Of a stretch of 64,000 bases of DNA, positions 8,784 through 18,690 are shown one piece after another. Source of the stretch: Aureibacillus halotolerans. Lineage in GTDB: Bacteria; Bacillota; Bacilli; Bacillales; DSM-28697. The notes beneath the pieces are model-generated. The model worked only from the letters and a program-made list of their open reading frames with translations. It had not been told where the DNA came from and did not search any database. How positions within the stretch are numbered: position 1 is the first letter of the stretch; each line of letters begins with the position of its first letter. The stretch covers positions 50,978-114,977 of the forward strand of contig NZ_SNYJ01000006.1 of the NCBI RefSeq assembly GCF_004363045.1, read 5' to 3'. The position numbers and the translations under genes are program-made.

Positions 8784-10572
8784 GACGGTACACCTCCCCC
8801 TCTATGATGACGATGACGAGAGCTATGACGATGAACCATACCCAAATATAATCATCAATCATCTCGGCAACTGCCATCGAAGGATCACTGCCTTCCCCTC
8901 GGTTAAATGAGGGAGCTATTTCAAGTTCGCTTTCTTCAACAGGCATCTGAACGGTAAAGTATATCGGTTGGCCTTGGGACTGAATATGATAAAGTCCTGG
9001 CAATACAGGTGTTGTTGTCTCAATTTCTCCGGTGACATTTTGGATAATATCATTGTCCTCATTGAACACATACGCTTCATTTTCTTCAAGAACAGGCAAC
9101 TCAAGCAATTCTCCTGGGTAGAGATAGCCGAGATGTTCATTTTTTGAGGTGAGGTGCTGAAGCGCATTGTAAAAGAAAACAGGAAAGCTTGAGCGCAACG
9201 GCCAGTCACTGTCCTCAATCGCAAAATTGAGCAGCACAACTGGATCGCCATTGTAATGACCTGATTGAATTAAAGGAACATCGCCGCTTGATACGACTGG
9301 TTCAAGTGATGTCGTTGTAGGGTTTGCTTTCGAAATAAACAGGTCGTTCAGGTCCACATAGGTCATTAATTCATCTGATGCGTTCTGTTGGATGTCAACT
9401 GCGATCACGACAGCCTCCTCCACTTGGAAAGGCCCGCCTTTCGTTGGTGAGAGAATGAGTTTCGGTCCTGTCGGCCAGTCATCAGGTGGCAGATTTGCCA
9501 CGACTGTCAACCCAGCGGTTCTATCAGGATCCAATTGTGCGACTGATTTAGCAAAAACGACTTCATGCCCTAATTGCTGATAGACCTTCGCTACAAAAGG
9601 ATTAACTTCACCAACTGCATAAATAGGAGCGGACACCGACTCACTGGAAAAAGCATACCGCGTATTATCAGCAGACACTGCATCATTTTGTGATGAGACG
9701 ACAGCCTTGTAAACATTTGCAGATGGAACATTGTCTATCTCTATGTACAGCGGGTCCACTCCTGAGAACGAATGTGTCTTTTCATATATAAGGTCATTGC
9801 CTGCCCACACCTGCAACTCTATGTTCGATTCTCCTTGTATGGATTGCTTCACTTCAACAAGACCTGTTGCCCTGTCATTGTCCGTTGTTGCGCGAACACC
9901 GAAAGATGAAACGTACACATTTTCCACAGTCGTTCGCTCAATATTATGAACGGCAATTGGAACCTCCCAGCCGTCCCCTAGCGTCTCTTCTGTCAACGCA
10001 TCACTATACACATGGACTGTGGAGGACGAGGTTGACGCTAGCGCACTCGCTAATTGAAGGGCGCTATCAACGGATGGACGAGAATAATCGATGCGTAGGT
10101 TGTTCACAGTTGATTCAATTTTTCGAGTATTGGTTTCATCCTGAAGGACAATGGTTGGTTTTTGTCCCATTGTGATCACCGTTACACCTTGGTCATGGCG
10201 GCGTTTTTCGACAAACTTTAAAAGCGCTTCCTGTGACTGCGCAAAAGCTGTTTTGTCATTCACTTCTGCCGACATCGATGCCGAGGTATCCAGCACAACA
10301 ATGGCTTGCTCCCCTGCAATGCCTTGTTGTTTAATGAATGGATCTGCCATTGCGAGCATTAGGAGGGCAAGAATGAGGAGCTGAAGAAGCAAAAGCAACT
10401 GCCGTTGTAGCTTTTTATGCCATTTAGTTGCTTGGTACTCTTGCATAACTTGTTCCCAAAGAAGGTTGCTTGACGTCACATAGGGTTCAAACTGTTTGCG
10501 AAACAAATAGAAGAGCACGACAATCACAAGACAAATGCTTAAGGCAAAAAACCATGGTGTTGTAAAACGCAT
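8764..10572 (-). CDS. BatA-like membrane protein with VWA domain
   Basis: A 602-residue protein. An N-terminal BatA-type segment has membrane helices near 6-24 and 57-75. A VWA domain follows with MIDAS residues DTSAS (95-99), then a long beta-rich extracytoplasmic stretch, and a C-terminal helix (YIWVWFIVIALVIVII, about 574-590). ATG after GAGGAATTAAT. It overlaps the 917-residue gene by 20 nt and follows the DUF58 gene by 9 nt, so translation is probably coupled. BatA/VWA proteins are typical partners of MoxR ATPases and are thought to help assemble or activate envelope complexes; the client here is unknown. Confidence 0.87.
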   Translation of the reverse strand: MRFTTPWFFALSICLVIVVLFYLFRKQFEPYVTSSNLLWEQVMQEYQATKWHKKLQRQLLLLLQLLILALLMLAMADPFIKQQGIAGEQAIVVLDTSASMSAEVNDKTAFAQSQEALLKFVEKRRHDQGVTVITMGQKPTIVLQDETNTRKIESTVNNLRIDYSRPSVDSALQLASALASTSSSTVHVYSDALTEETLGDGWEVPIAVHNIERTTVENVYVSSFGVRATTDNDRATGLVEVKQSIQGESNIELQVWAGNDLIYEKTHSFSGVDPLYIEIDNVPSANVYKAVVSSQNDAVSADNTRYAFSSESVSAPIYAVGEVNPFVAKVYQQLGHEVVFAKSVAQLDPDRTAGLTVVANLPPDDWPTGPKLILSPTKGGPFQVEEAVVIAVDIQQNASDELMTYVDLNDLFISKANPTTTSLEPVVSSGDVPLIQSGHYNGDPVVLLNFAIEDSDWPLRSSFPVFFYNALQHLTSKNEHLGYLYPGELLELPVLEENEAYVFNEDNDIIQNVTGEIETTTPVLPGLYHIQSQGQPIYFTVQMPVEESELEIAPSFNRGEGSDPSMAVAEMIDDYIWVWFIVIALVIVIIEGEVYRRGIRVS

Positions 10573-10581
10573 ATTAATTCC

Positions 10582-11451
10582 TCATTTCACCCAGCCTTTT
10601 TTCGTCATTTCCTTCAATACAATGTCCTCTGAGGACTGTGCCGCACTAACTTGAATTAGTTCCATCCCTAAACGTAAGCAATAGCTGTTTAAGCTCTCCG
10701 TATGGTCGGCCAACCGTTCCTTATAGGCCTTCAAAATCCCAGACCTAGCGCTCACATTCAATCCTTTGCCAGACTCTGTATCGATAAGCTGAAGATCTCC
10801 TAAAAAGCTTGGCTGTAGCTCCTCCTCGGACAACATCTGTACGAGACGGACGCTTGACCTCCGGCGTAGCATTTTCAATGCAGGCTGCAGAACATCTAAC
10901 GGTTCAAGAAAATCACTGATCACAATGCAAAGTCCTGCCGTTGGTTTCATGTGCATAAGCTGGTCTGCAAACGTTCCCTCAAACGACTGAATTCTTTGCA
11001 CATACTGAAACAGCTGCTGTACATGGCTCGTCCCTTTTTTGGAACGAAAAGGACTCATGGAATTCGGGAGTGGCGATACACTTAGCCGGTCTTCCGCCGC
11101 AAGGCTCATAAACCCTAATGCTGCCGTAATTTCTTTCATTCGGTGCCACTTCTGTTGATCAAAAGCCATCGATTGACTGCAATCTAAAATCAAGTGAACA
11201 GATAGCTCCTGCTCATCAAGAAATCGTTTAATATAATATTTCTGCGTGCGCGCATACACATTCCAATCCATTTGCCTAACATCATCCCCTGGATGATAAG
11301 CTCGATAATCTGAAAAATCCAAGGAGTGCCCAAAGGTTCTGGCTCGACGCTGCCCTTTATGCAGACCGGAGCTTGTGAGACGTGCCTGAAGCATACGTCT
11401 CCTCAACTGTGAACGGAAGGATGACGAAATGGCCACCTGCTCGTTCGTCAT
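10582..11451 (-). CDS. DUF58 domain protein
   Basis: A 289-residue protein of the DUF58 family, the standard partner of MoxR ATPases. The signature DYRAYHPGDDVRQMDWNVYA (about residues 48-67) is followed by a VWA-like fold beginning LILDCSQSMAFD. There is no membrane helix, in contrast to many DUF58 proteins. It starts inside the stop of the MoxR gene (ATGA overlap of 4 nt), indicating translational coupling. Family role is in MoxR-assisted maturation of protein complexes, known only in outline. Confidence 0.92.
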   Translation of the reverse strand: MTNEQVAISSSFRSQLRRRMLQARLTSSGLHKGQRRARTFGHSLDFSDYRAYHPGDDVRQMDWNVYARTQKYYIKRFLDEQELSVHLILDCSQSMAFDQQKWHRMKEITAALGFMSLAAEDRLSVSPLPNSMSPFRSKKGTSHVQQLFQYVQRIQSFEGTFADQLMHMKPTAGLCIVISDFLEPLDVLQPALKMLRRRSSVRLVQMLSEEELQPSFLGDLQLIDTESGKGLNVSARSGILKAYKERLADHTESLNSYCLRLGMELIQVSAAQSSEDIVLKEMTKKGWVK

Positions 11452-12452
11452 CGGACTCGTCCTTTTTCTGCAACAGCATCAATGACCTCATCAAGAAGAT
11501 GATCAATCGACATTCCGCTTGCTTCCCCTTCAAAGTTTAAAAAGAGCCGATGGCGTAGTACTGGCTTGATCACTGCAATGATGTCATTTTTAGATACATG
11601 GTAGCGACCTTCCATAAACGCTCTTGCTTTTGCCAGTCGAAGCATGCCTTGCAATCCTCGTGGACCGGCGCCAAAGCGAACGTACTGTCGAATGAGCGGC
11701 GGCGCTTTTTCCTCATCGTGATGTGTACAGAGGATACATTGCACGGCGAAATCCAGGACGTCGTCAGAGACGAGAACTTTTTTCACCATTTGTTGAATCT
11801 CCAAAAGTTGCTCAGCTTCCATTAATGGCGTGAAGGGTTCGTGCTCCTGCAATACCGTACGCTTCACGATCTCCTTCAGATCTTCTTTGCTTGGATAAGG
11901 CATGAGCACTTTACACAAAAATCGGTCGACCTGAGCTTCCGGCAATGGATAAGTGCCCTCCAGGTCAATTGGGTTTTGCGTCGCGAGCACAAAAAACGGC
12001 GCTGGGAGCGTATTTGTTTCGCCCATCACGGTGACCGTTTTTTCTGCCATTGCTTCAAGCAAAGCACTTTGTGTTTTTGGGGTCGCGCGATTGATTTCAT
12101 CAGCGAGAACAATATTAGAGAAAATAGGACCATGATGAAAGGAAAATGATTGTTTCCCTTCTGCTGACTGCTGCACCATTGTCGTTCCCGTAATATCCGA
12201 AGGCATGAGGTCTGGGGTAAATTGGATCCTTGAAAAACGGAGACGCATAATGTCTGCTACGGTTCGCACGAGCATTGTTTTCCCCATACCTGGAAGACCT
12301 TCTAATAGCACATGTCCTTCAGCAAGAATCGACCAAAACAACTGATCGATGGCAGCGTCTTGGCCGACGATAAACGATTGCACAGCACGCTTGCTTGCTT
12401 CAGCCTCTTCTCTTGCTGCTTGAAAAGCCTGTGACTGTTCCTCTAATGCCAT
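11448..12452 (-). CDS. MoxR-family AAA+ ATPase
   Basis: A 334-residue AAA+ ATPase. Walker A is GLPGMGKT (52-59), Walker B VLADEINR (115-122), sensor 1 ATQNP (157-161), and the MoxR signature EGTYPLPEAQVDRFL follows. It is cytoplasmic and expected to form a hexamer acting as a chaperone on the neighbouring VWA proteins. ATG after AAGGAGGAAATTGAC, with the ribosome binding site overlapping the end of the upstream gene. It overlaps the DUF58 gene by 4 nt. The assignment is firm; the client is inferred from the operon. Confidence 0.95.
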   Translation of the reverse strand: MALEEQSQAFQAAREEAEASKRAVQSFIVGQDAAIDQLFWSILAEGHVLLEGLPGMGKTMLVRTVADIMRLRFSRIQFTPDLMPSDITGTTMVQQSAEGKQSFSFHHGPIFSNIVLADEINRATPKTQSALLEAMAEKTVTVMGETNTLPAPFFVLATQNPIDLEGTYPLPEAQVDRFLCKVLMPYPSKEDLKEIVKRTVLQEHEPFTPLMEAEQLLEIQQMVKKVLVSDDVLDFAVQCILCTHHDEEKAPPLIRQYVRFGAGPRGLQGMLRLAKARAFMEGRYHVSKNDIIAVIKPVLRHRLFLNFEGEASGMSIDHLLDEVIDAVAEKGRVR

Positions 12453-12453
12453 G

Positions 12454-14061
12454 TCAATTTCCTCCTTCTGGCTGAATGTCTAAGAAATAATTTTTCACAG
12501 CCGTCTCGAGCTTTGGTGGAAGCTGCTGACGGTCAACACTTTCGATATAATGCTGTTCATACGCCCCATAGGCTTCTTCGTACGATTGAACGTGACCTCG
12601 CTGGCTAGGCGCATCAGCTACTGTTTCCTTTTCAGAAGCCCCGTCTCCAAGGCGTCCCGAATCTGTGTACGTCGTTTCTTCACCAGATATTCTTTCTGGG
12701 AATGTTAAACGGTCGCGATCTCCAATGCCCGTGCCTCCATAAAGACCACCATTGCCGCTCGTTTCTGAACGTCCGCCTCCATTAGAGCCGCTCCCGCCGT
12801 TACCGTTGCCATTCCCACTACCATTGCCTTCACCATTGGCAGCGCCCGTTTGCCCTTGGTTAGAAGATGCCCCCTGGCCTTGTGCAGTGCTTTCTGACGT
12901 ACCATCTGACTGTGAGGAGGAGCTATTGTCCCCCCCTGATGCAGAGGAATCTCCTGTTGACTGTCCGTTCGAAGAGTCCCCCTGTGCGGCATTGCCTGAC
13001 AATGTGCCAGCGGATGGTGAAGATGGCAGGCCTGCTTGAGCCATCGCGGCAGATAGTGAGGAAGCCGCTTGTTGAAGCTGTTGCTGCAACTGCGCTGACT
13101 GTTGTGCGAGCTGTCCTGCTTGCAGGGCTTCCATAAGCTGTTTTTCCAAGGCAGATAACATTTCCTCTTTGTTTTCTTGAGGCCCTTGCGCCATATTGGC
13201 AAGCATTTGCTTCTGCTCTTGCGTTAATGATTCGAATTGCTGCTGGAGCTCTTTCATTGCCTGTTCAACCCGCTGTTTATCTTGTTCAGATAACGCCTCC
13301 GCGAGAGACTTTAAACCCGCTTCTTCAAGCTTGTCCTGCATCTCTTTCAGTTCTTGTTGTTCAGGCTGTTTGTCTGCTTGAATAGACGCCATTTCTGCTG
13401 CAGATTCTTCAAGCTGCTTTTGAAGCTCCTGAGCCGTTTTGGCTTCCTTCATTGCTTCTTTTAATTGCTGTAGCTTTTCCATCAATTCATCTTGTTTTTC
13501 TTCTTCTAATAGCTGATCGACAAGCGCTTTCGGCTCTGACATCAGTGTTTGATGTGTTGATGCCTGTGCTGCCGTTTTCATCATTTGACTCGGATAAAAT
13601 AACGACGCCCCGACAACCATTGCACAGACGGCAACTAAGGCAAGCGGTCGCCAGTGCCATATCGGCTTTACAATCGCAAATACGTGTGATTTTGTGTCTT
13701 GCATTCGCCTGACCGCATCTCTTCGCTGAAGAATCGCTATAAATTCATCGTCTTCCGCAAACTGCATGGCGGTGACAACAGCATCGTCGGCCGATTCGCG
13801 ATCGTACATCTGTGCGGCTGAAAGCCTCGTTGGCCTTGTTTTCCACCACAAAACAGCGATGCCTATTGAGCCGAGACCACTTCCAATGCCCCACAACAGG
13901 AGCATTGAAGGTAGTTCTATATATCGTGCAACAAGTGTAATTAGACAAATCATACACGCACAGATCGCGAGCAGCCATTGGAAAAAACGAGCATTATGAC
14001 GCATCCATAGCCTTTTTTTCATTTGCTCTAACAGTCTTTCATAGGCAATGTTTTCGTCCAT
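12454..14061 (-). CDS. Membrane coiled-coil protein with Gly/Asn/Ser-rich linker
   Basis: A 535-residue protein not matched to a named family by eye. Three membrane helices (about 27-45, 53-72, 137-156) are followed by a long Q/E-rich coiled coil (about 175-345), then a low-complexity Gly/Ser/Asn/Gln linker (about 350-440). The conserved-looking C-terminus has YEEAYGAYEQHY and QLPPKLETAVKNYF, which resembles the tails of proteins next to MoxR/VWA genes. ATG after AAAGGATTCTT. It lies 1 nt before the MoxR gene and 22 nt after the ABC permease gene, so it physically links the two modules. It may tether MoxR/VWA to the exporter; that is a guess. Confidence 0.8.
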   Translation of the reverse strand: MDENIAYERLLEQMKKRLWMRHNARFFQWLLAICACMICLITLVARYIELPSMLLLWGIGSGLGSIGIAVLWWKTRPTRLSAAQMYDRESADDAVVTAMQFAEDDEFIAILQRRDAVRRMQDTKSHVFAIVKPIWHWRPLALVAVCAMVVGASLFYPSQMMKTAAQASTHQTLMSEPKALVDQLLEEEKQDELMEKLQQLKEAMKEAKTAQELQKQLEESAAEMASIQADKQPEQQELKEMQDKLEEAGLKSLAEALSEQDKQRVEQAMKELQQQFESLTQEQKQMLANMAQGPQENKEEMLSALEKQLMEALQAGQLAQQSAQLQQQLQQAASSLSAAMAQAGLPSSPSAGTLSGNAAQGDSSNGQSTGDSSASGGDNSSSSQSDGTSESTAQGQGASSNQGQTGAANGEGNGSGNGNGNGGSGSNGGGRSETSGNGGLYGGTGIGDRDRLTFPERISGEETTYTDSGRLGDGASEKETVADAPSQRGHVQSYEEAYGAYEQHYIESVDRQQLPPKLETAVKNYFLDIQPEGGN

Positions 14062-14083
14062 AAGAATCCTTTCCCTTCATTCA

Positions 14084-14941
14084 CTATTTCTTCATTCGGC
14101 TTCGTGGGCGTAGACGCGCCGTTGCCACAAACAGGCTGCCAATGATAAGCAGTCCGTAAAAGCTAAAAAGTATTGCCCATGGCTGCCATGTCGGTAGCAC
14201 CCGTCCAGTTTGTCCGACCATTTCAGTGATCATATGAACCCCGAACGTTTCAAACAGCATAAGCGGGATACTAATGGATGAAATGAATAATGGAAAAACG
14301 GAGAGGTTTTGCGCACTTCCGCTTGGCATGCTCACTCCCATAAAATAGATAAAGAGCGTAATCACAGGACCGAGGGCAAGGAAAAAGCTGATCGCATAAG
14401 TCGTAATCGTCGCCACAATCGTTTTCCGAATGAGCGTTGATGCCATAATTCCTACTGCCCCAATCGAAACCATAGTTAGAACGAACATACCAAAGGTAAT
14501 CCATAATAAATTTGGCGAAATGCCTCCATACAAAAAGAGGATGGTGTACAGCGGCATCGTCGATACAATAAGAACGGTCATAAAGGCAAGGGACGAAAAT
14601 AACTTCCCAATAATGATAGAAAACGACGACTGATTCGTGGTTAATAGAATGTTGAGTGTTTGCCGCTCTCTTTCTCCACTAATCGCACTTGAGGTAAGGC
14701 CCGGCACAACAAAAATAATCAGTGCCAGCTGTAACATCGTGAGAAAGAGGAACAACCATCGGCTTTCCTCCGGCTGATATGTGGCGACTCCATACTGATT
14801 CATAAACATATACAGAACTGGCAAGAGGATTCCTGCCATAACAGTGACGTATACCGCAATGCCAAAAAAACTTTTTTTCGTGCGAAACCTCAACTTAAAC
14901 TCTTTTTGCAACACAGGGTTTCGTAAAAGCCAGTTGGTCAT
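14084..14941 (-). CDS. ABC-2 type transporter permease
   Basis: A 285-residue permease with six predicted membrane helices. After helix 2 it carries SGERERQTLNILLTT, the coupling-helix motif of ABC-2 exporters (related to NatB and gliding-motility GldF-type permeases). Its ATG lies inside the ATPase stop (ATGA), with AAGGAGGTTG as ribosome binding site, so ATPase and permease are coupled. It is paralogous to the permease at 18862-19728. The substrate is unknown; position suggests work on a cell-envelope component. Confidence 0.88.
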   Translation of the reverse strand: MTNWLLRNPVLQKEFKLRFRTKKSFFGIAVYVTVMAGILLPVLYMFMNQYGVATYQPEESRWLFLFLTMLQLALIIFVVPGLTSSAISGERERQTLNILLTTNQSSFSIIIGKLFSSLAFMTVLIVSTMPLYTILFLYGGISPNLLWITFGMFVLTMVSIGAVGIMASTLIRKTIVATITTYAISFFLALGPVITLFIYFMGVSMPSGSAQNLSVFPLFISSISIPLMLFETFGVHMITEMVGQTGRVLPTWQPWAILFSFYGLLIIGSLFVATARLRPRSRMKK

Positions 14942-15867
14942 GTTAGTTCAACCTCCTTTGTTAGCTCCATAAACACATCCTCCAAATTGGTTTCGCTCGG
15001 TCGGAAGCTCAGCACCGCAATGCCATGCCCAATCGCCTCGCTCAGTAGTGCAGCCTGCTCCTGATCAGCTCCCTTAAACCCAAAAGACAATACGTCATTT
15101 TGTACTTCGACGAGTGTCGTTTTCGCATGCTGTTCAAAAAAGGCAATTGCCGTTTCAATATCCCCATGGACCGTCACTGATATTTGCCGGTCGGCCTGAA
15201 GCGTTTGACGAATTGCTGCAACGGAGCCTTCTGCTTTTAATACCCCTTGGTCGATAATTCCAATAACATCGCACATTTCAGACAGTTCAGGCAAGATATG
15301 CGAGGAAATTAAAATGGTTTTATCCATATGTTTAAGCTCTTTTAGGATTTCACGCATTTCAACACGAGCTCGTGGATCTAGTCCTGAGGCAGGCTCGTCA
15401 AGAATTAACACCTCTGGATCGTGGATGAGCGCACGTGCCAAACATAACCGCTGTTTCATCCCTCTAGAAAGCGAGTCTACATAACTGTCTTTCTTATTTG
15501 CTAGATTAACAAGCTCAAGCATTTGAGGTATGGTTTTCTTGCGCTCAGTTAATGACAAGTTATAAGCTGCACCATAAAAGTCGAGATATTCTTCTGTCTT
15601 CAGATTATCATATACACCGAAAAAATCAGGCATATAACCAATCATCTGACGTACTTTCTTCTGTTCTGTAACGACATTAAAGCCGCCTACTCTAGCCTCT
15701 CCACTTGTAGGAGTGAGGAGCGTAGACAAAATCGAGAACGTTGTTGATTTTCCTGCCCCGTTTTGACCAACAAATCCAAAAACAGTGCCCTTTTGCACTT
15801 CTAAATTCAGTTCCTTAAGCGCCGTAAATGTACCATATGTTTTTGTGAGGTTCACTGTTTTAATCAT
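14938..15867 (-). CDS. ABC transporter ATP-binding protein (ABC-2 exporter)
   Basis: An ATPase of about 309 residues. Walker A is GQNGAGKST, the signature is SLSRGMKQRL, Walker B is VLILDEPASGLDP, and ISSHILPELSEM supplies the switch histidine. The C-terminal extension is typical of exporter ATPases of the NatA/CcmA class. A longer frame starts with TTG at 15882, but GGAGAAGG places the ATG at 15867 at good spacing. It overlaps the end of the 784-residue gene by 8 nt and the permease start by 4 nt. It is the only ATPase in the cluster, so it may also energise the second permease. Confidence 0.92.
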   Translation of the reverse strand: MIKTVNLTKTYGTFTALKELNLEVQKGTVFGFVGQNGAGKSTTFSILSTLLTPTSGEARVGGFNVVTEQKKVRQMIGYMPDFFGVYDNLKTEEYLDFYGAAYNLSLTERKKTIPQMLELVNLANKKDSYVDSLSRGMKQRLCLARALIHDPEVLILDEPASGLDPRARVEMREILKELKHMDKTILISSHILPELSEMCDVIGIIDQGVLKAEGSVAAIRQTLQADRQISVTVHGDIETAIAFFEQHAKTTLVEVQNDVLSFGFKGADQEQAALLSEAIGHGIAVLSFRPSETNLEDVFMELTKEVELT

Positions 15868-18214
15868 TTTTGCCTTCTCCAATCAATTCGACCTGTGGCA
15901 ACCCTGCCGAAATTTCTTCTGTTGTCACGAGTTTTAATTCAATCGACCCCTCATCCGAGAGGTAGTCGCCTGCGGGCAATTCTGCGAATGTCCCTAAGTC
16001 TTCCCATGTCTCTGTAGTGCGGTTGTAAATCGAAAACGTGCTCCCATACATAGACGTGTCTGGTTCTATAGTGAGCTCTTGCCATGTCACTCTATCTAAA
16101 GGTTCGTTTGGTGGCAGCTGGTAGGTAAATTGAAAGGTTCCTGCACTAACATATAGCTCTTCCCGCACGCCAACCGAATACGATTCAATATAGTGTACTT
16201 CGCTTGCTTCATCTAGCGGATCAACAGACAGAGTTAGATTGGTATTATTTAATTTTACTTCTCCCTGAAGGGTTTCCTCGACATTTATTGGTTGAAATAC
16301 GAGGTGCATCGCAGTGACATCAAGATGTTCGCCTTCGCTATAAAGACGATCCTGAGAAATTCCTACAAGCACAGGCATTGGTTCATGTGTTTTTTTTGTA
16401 CGGTTATTCACCATATTTTGTTTTGCATTCATCATCGCTTCAACTTGACTTTGCTTGATTTGCTCAGAGGCATCGATCAGTGATGTGAGTCCTTGAAATG
16501 CATTCATTGTTGGTGCACCCATTAATATGGTGTCAACACTTGCATCCAGTTGTAGCGTATCACCTGCACCAACAGCGCCTAATGGAACGGTTTGATTGCC
16601 GGTAAGAAGATACATCTGTGTGAACGTCAAATTGGTTTCGTTTACTAGTTCACCAAATAGCTGGCTCCCCTCGCGCTTTAGATCTCCCTTCAACGATCCC
16701 TCTGTTGAGAGCGAGACATCTCCATTAACACCATAGATCGACCAAAAACCTGTATCTTTATATAAAATGCTTGTTGACTCTTGTCCATACTGCACTGCCC
16801 CATGTGCGCCTTCAAATTGACCGATGGCATTTGTAGACACATTCTGTAATTGCTGATTTACCTTATAGGCTTTATCGCCACCGTTGCTTGTTAAGTAGGC
16901 TATACTTCCATAGCCCGTAGCTGTTCCATGAGGATGTAAATCGATGATTGACGCTTCATTTACTTCTGTTCCCGCCAAACGATCCTTGGCGCCGATAACA
17001 AACGTCATTAAACAAATGACTAATGAAACGACCGGAACAATCCACCACATATGCTCTCGTTTGTCCAATCGTTTTAAAAGGAAGTAGCTTAGCGGGAAAA
17101 CCGCGATAACGAAAAGGGCAACCACAAGGGAAATACCCCAAACAGGAAGCGTTTGAGCAGGGAACAATGATGCAGCACGCTGTACATTTCCTAAATAGTA
17201 CCTGTCATCGTTCATGGCTACCGCATGTGGAGACATTAGATCGTTCCAAAAGGTTGCGCCTACCTCTTCCCAAGCTGAAAAATCAACTGCAGCTGGAGAA
17301 AAAAACAGTTGAACAACGGCTCCACTGCCGACGTCTCTGCTTGCAGCCAAAGGTGTCTCCGGTGTGCCTAACGAACTTACGTAAGAAGCCTCTGGATGGA
17401 GGTCACCTTGAATCATTTCAACGCCTGGAAAAATCGCCGGATTGGCAGGTAAGGCTGCTCCCGATTGCAGAGGCAAAAATGCTGACATTCCCCCCAGCTT
17501 TGTCGCAGCAGCAGGATCCCCTCCTGCCACAAATACCCCACCTTGCCTAACCCAGGCGATAATGGCTTGTTGCTGCTCTTCCGAGAGTGTTTGAATTGAC
17601 ACCTGATCAACAAAAATCATATTCAACATGTCTAGCCCTAAAGAAGATTCAGGAAAATCCTCTTCGGTCATTGTAAGCAACTGAAGCATGGATTGACTTG
17701 AAGCTGAATATTGCTTCAGACTGGGGTACGCATCAGGATCAGTGGAATAGATCCCTACGTATACATCATCCATCGTACCTTGCACATTGGTAAGCATTAA
17801 GTCACCTGAAAGTGGGGTTTCTGTTCCATTCCTCCACCCATTTTCATAAAATTGAACCTGCTGAAGCACCGTTCCATTATTCGACGAATACTGATATGAA
17901 AGGTCATCGTTCGGTAAGGAAAGGTTCACCGTTTTTGTTGTTTCTGCTGGCAAATCAACCGCTTTAATAACAGATTGATTTGCGACACCCCGGGGATGCA
18001 ACAAAATCGCAAGGTCTCCTGAAATGTTACGCCCACTTGTGTTCTCAAGCGTCACTTTTATCGGAAAGCCGTGCTCAGGTCTGACCAAGCCGTCAATGCC
18101 TTCTTCAAGCGTGACATTAATATCTGCTTCCTGAGCGTTTGCTTGCCCAGTCGAAAGGGCCAACACAAAAATGATGCTAAGCCACTGAACCATTCTACTC
18201 CATCGTTTGTACAT
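15860..18214 (-). CDS. Large exported membrane protein of the ABC/MoxR cluster (copy 1)
   Basis: A 784-residue protein with a signal peptide (basic start MYKRWSR, hydrophobic core, cleavage likely after ANA). A beta-sandwich N-domain begins NVTLEEGIDGLVRPEHGFP. A GATase1-like segment follows (LSEEQQQAI then GGVFVAGGD, about 215-240). Two membrane helices lie near 355-378 and 390-410, immediately followed by GAKDRLAGTEVNEASI, and a second extracytoplasmic beta-rich region makes up the C-terminal half. Paralogous to the protein at 19721-21997. ATG after GGAGAGAATTTA. No named family is recognised with certainty; a role as extracytoplasmic partner of the exporter is inferred from the operon. Confidence 0.82.
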   Translation of the reverse strand: MYKRWSRMVQWLSIIFVLALSTGQANAQEADINVTLEEGIDGLVRPEHGFPIKVTLENTSGRNISGDLAILLHPRGVANQSVIKAVDLPAETTKTVNLSLPNDDLSYQYSSNNGTVLQQVQFYENGWRNGTETPLSGDLMLTNVQGTMDDVYVGIYSTDPDAYPSLKQYSASSQSMLQLLTMTEEDFPESSLGLDMLNMIFVDQVSIQTLSEEQQQAIIAWVRQGGVFVAGGDPAAATKLGGMSAFLPLQSGAALPANPAIFPGVEMIQGDLHPEASYVSSLGTPETPLAASRDVGSGAVVQLFFSPAAVDFSAWEEVGATFWNDLMSPHAVAMNDDRYYLGNVQRAASLFPAQTLPVWGISLVVALFVIAVFPLSYFLLKRLDKREHMWWIVPVVSLVICLMTFVIGAKDRLAGTEVNEASIIDLHPHGTATGYGSIAYLTSNGGDKAYKVNQQLQNVSTNAIGQFEGAHGAVQYGQESTSILYKDTGFWSIYGVNGDVSLSTEGSLKGDLKREGSQLFGELVNETNLTFTQMYLLTGNQTVPLGAVGAGDTLQLDASVDTILMGAPTMNAFQGLTSLIDASEQIKQSQVEAMMNAKQNMVNNRTKKTHEPMPVLVGISQDRLYSEGEHLDVTAMHLVFQPINVEETLQGEVKLNNTNLTLSVDPLDEASEVHYIESYSVGVREELYVSAGTFQFTYQLPPNEPLDRVTWQELTIEPDTSMYGSTFSIYNRTTETWEDLGTFAELPAGDYLSDEGSIELKLVTTEEISAGLPQVELIGEGKND

Positions 18215-18385
18215 TAAATTCTCTCCTACTGTTCATTCACATTTTTACATGAGATGCTTTCATAAAATCATATTCTCCAAGCATAACCGTTTAGGCTTCT
18301 ACTATTTCACTCACACATAGATGGACGATATTTCATTTCTTATAGTTACATTTTTACCTTTTTTTTCTGAAACAATTTTCCAAGC
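18215..18385. other. AT-rich leader upstream of copy 1
   Basis: First part of the 647-bp gap between the two cassettes. It holds the ribosome binding site region of the 784-residue gene and AT-rich sequence where its promoter should lie, but no convincing -35/-10 pair was found. No remnant of the 150-residue gene body is visible here. Confidence 0.5.
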
Positions 18386-18690
18386 TGTTAGCGGCAAAGA
18401 AATCACGACGAGGTCCTCTCGAGTAGATGATGTACTTGTGCCCTTATGGGTGTAAAGAAAACACGATGAGCTCCTTTCGAGAGATGCTGCAATCACGACC
18501 GCTTCGTCAAAATACTTCGCGTTCCGCGGGCACGACTTCAGCTTCCTTGGAATCTTGCTTTCCGAGGGGATCTTCAGCTCGCGCTGTTCCCACAGGGTCT
18601 ACGTATTTTGACTACGCTGATGGTTGTTTCTGCATAAATTGGTTTTATTTTGTCTCGGTCTCGTATAACGAAGAAAATCCAAAAGCGAGA
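18386..18690. repeat. Dispersed structured repeat (same family as the 46-47 kb array)
   Basis: Contains in order: GCGGCAAAGAAATCACGACGAGG; the segment GACCGCTTCGTCAAAATACTTCGC; CTTTCCGAGGGGATCTTCAGCTCGCGCTG; a GTCTACGTATTTTGACTACGCTGATG segment; and GTCTCGGTCTCGTATA ending in CCAAAAGCG. The same order is found in units at 46.26-47.09 kb, and the head resembles the partial unit at 47.1 kb. It has no open frame with a ribosome binding site. It appears inserted about ten codons into a relic of a second copy of the 150-residue gene. Confidence 0.82.

Noticed and set aside
12705-13202. Long frames on both strands inside the coiled-coil protein gene, including a proline-rich one
   Set aside because: They mirror the Gly/Gln-rich codons of the real gene, have no ribosome binding site and low-complexity translations.
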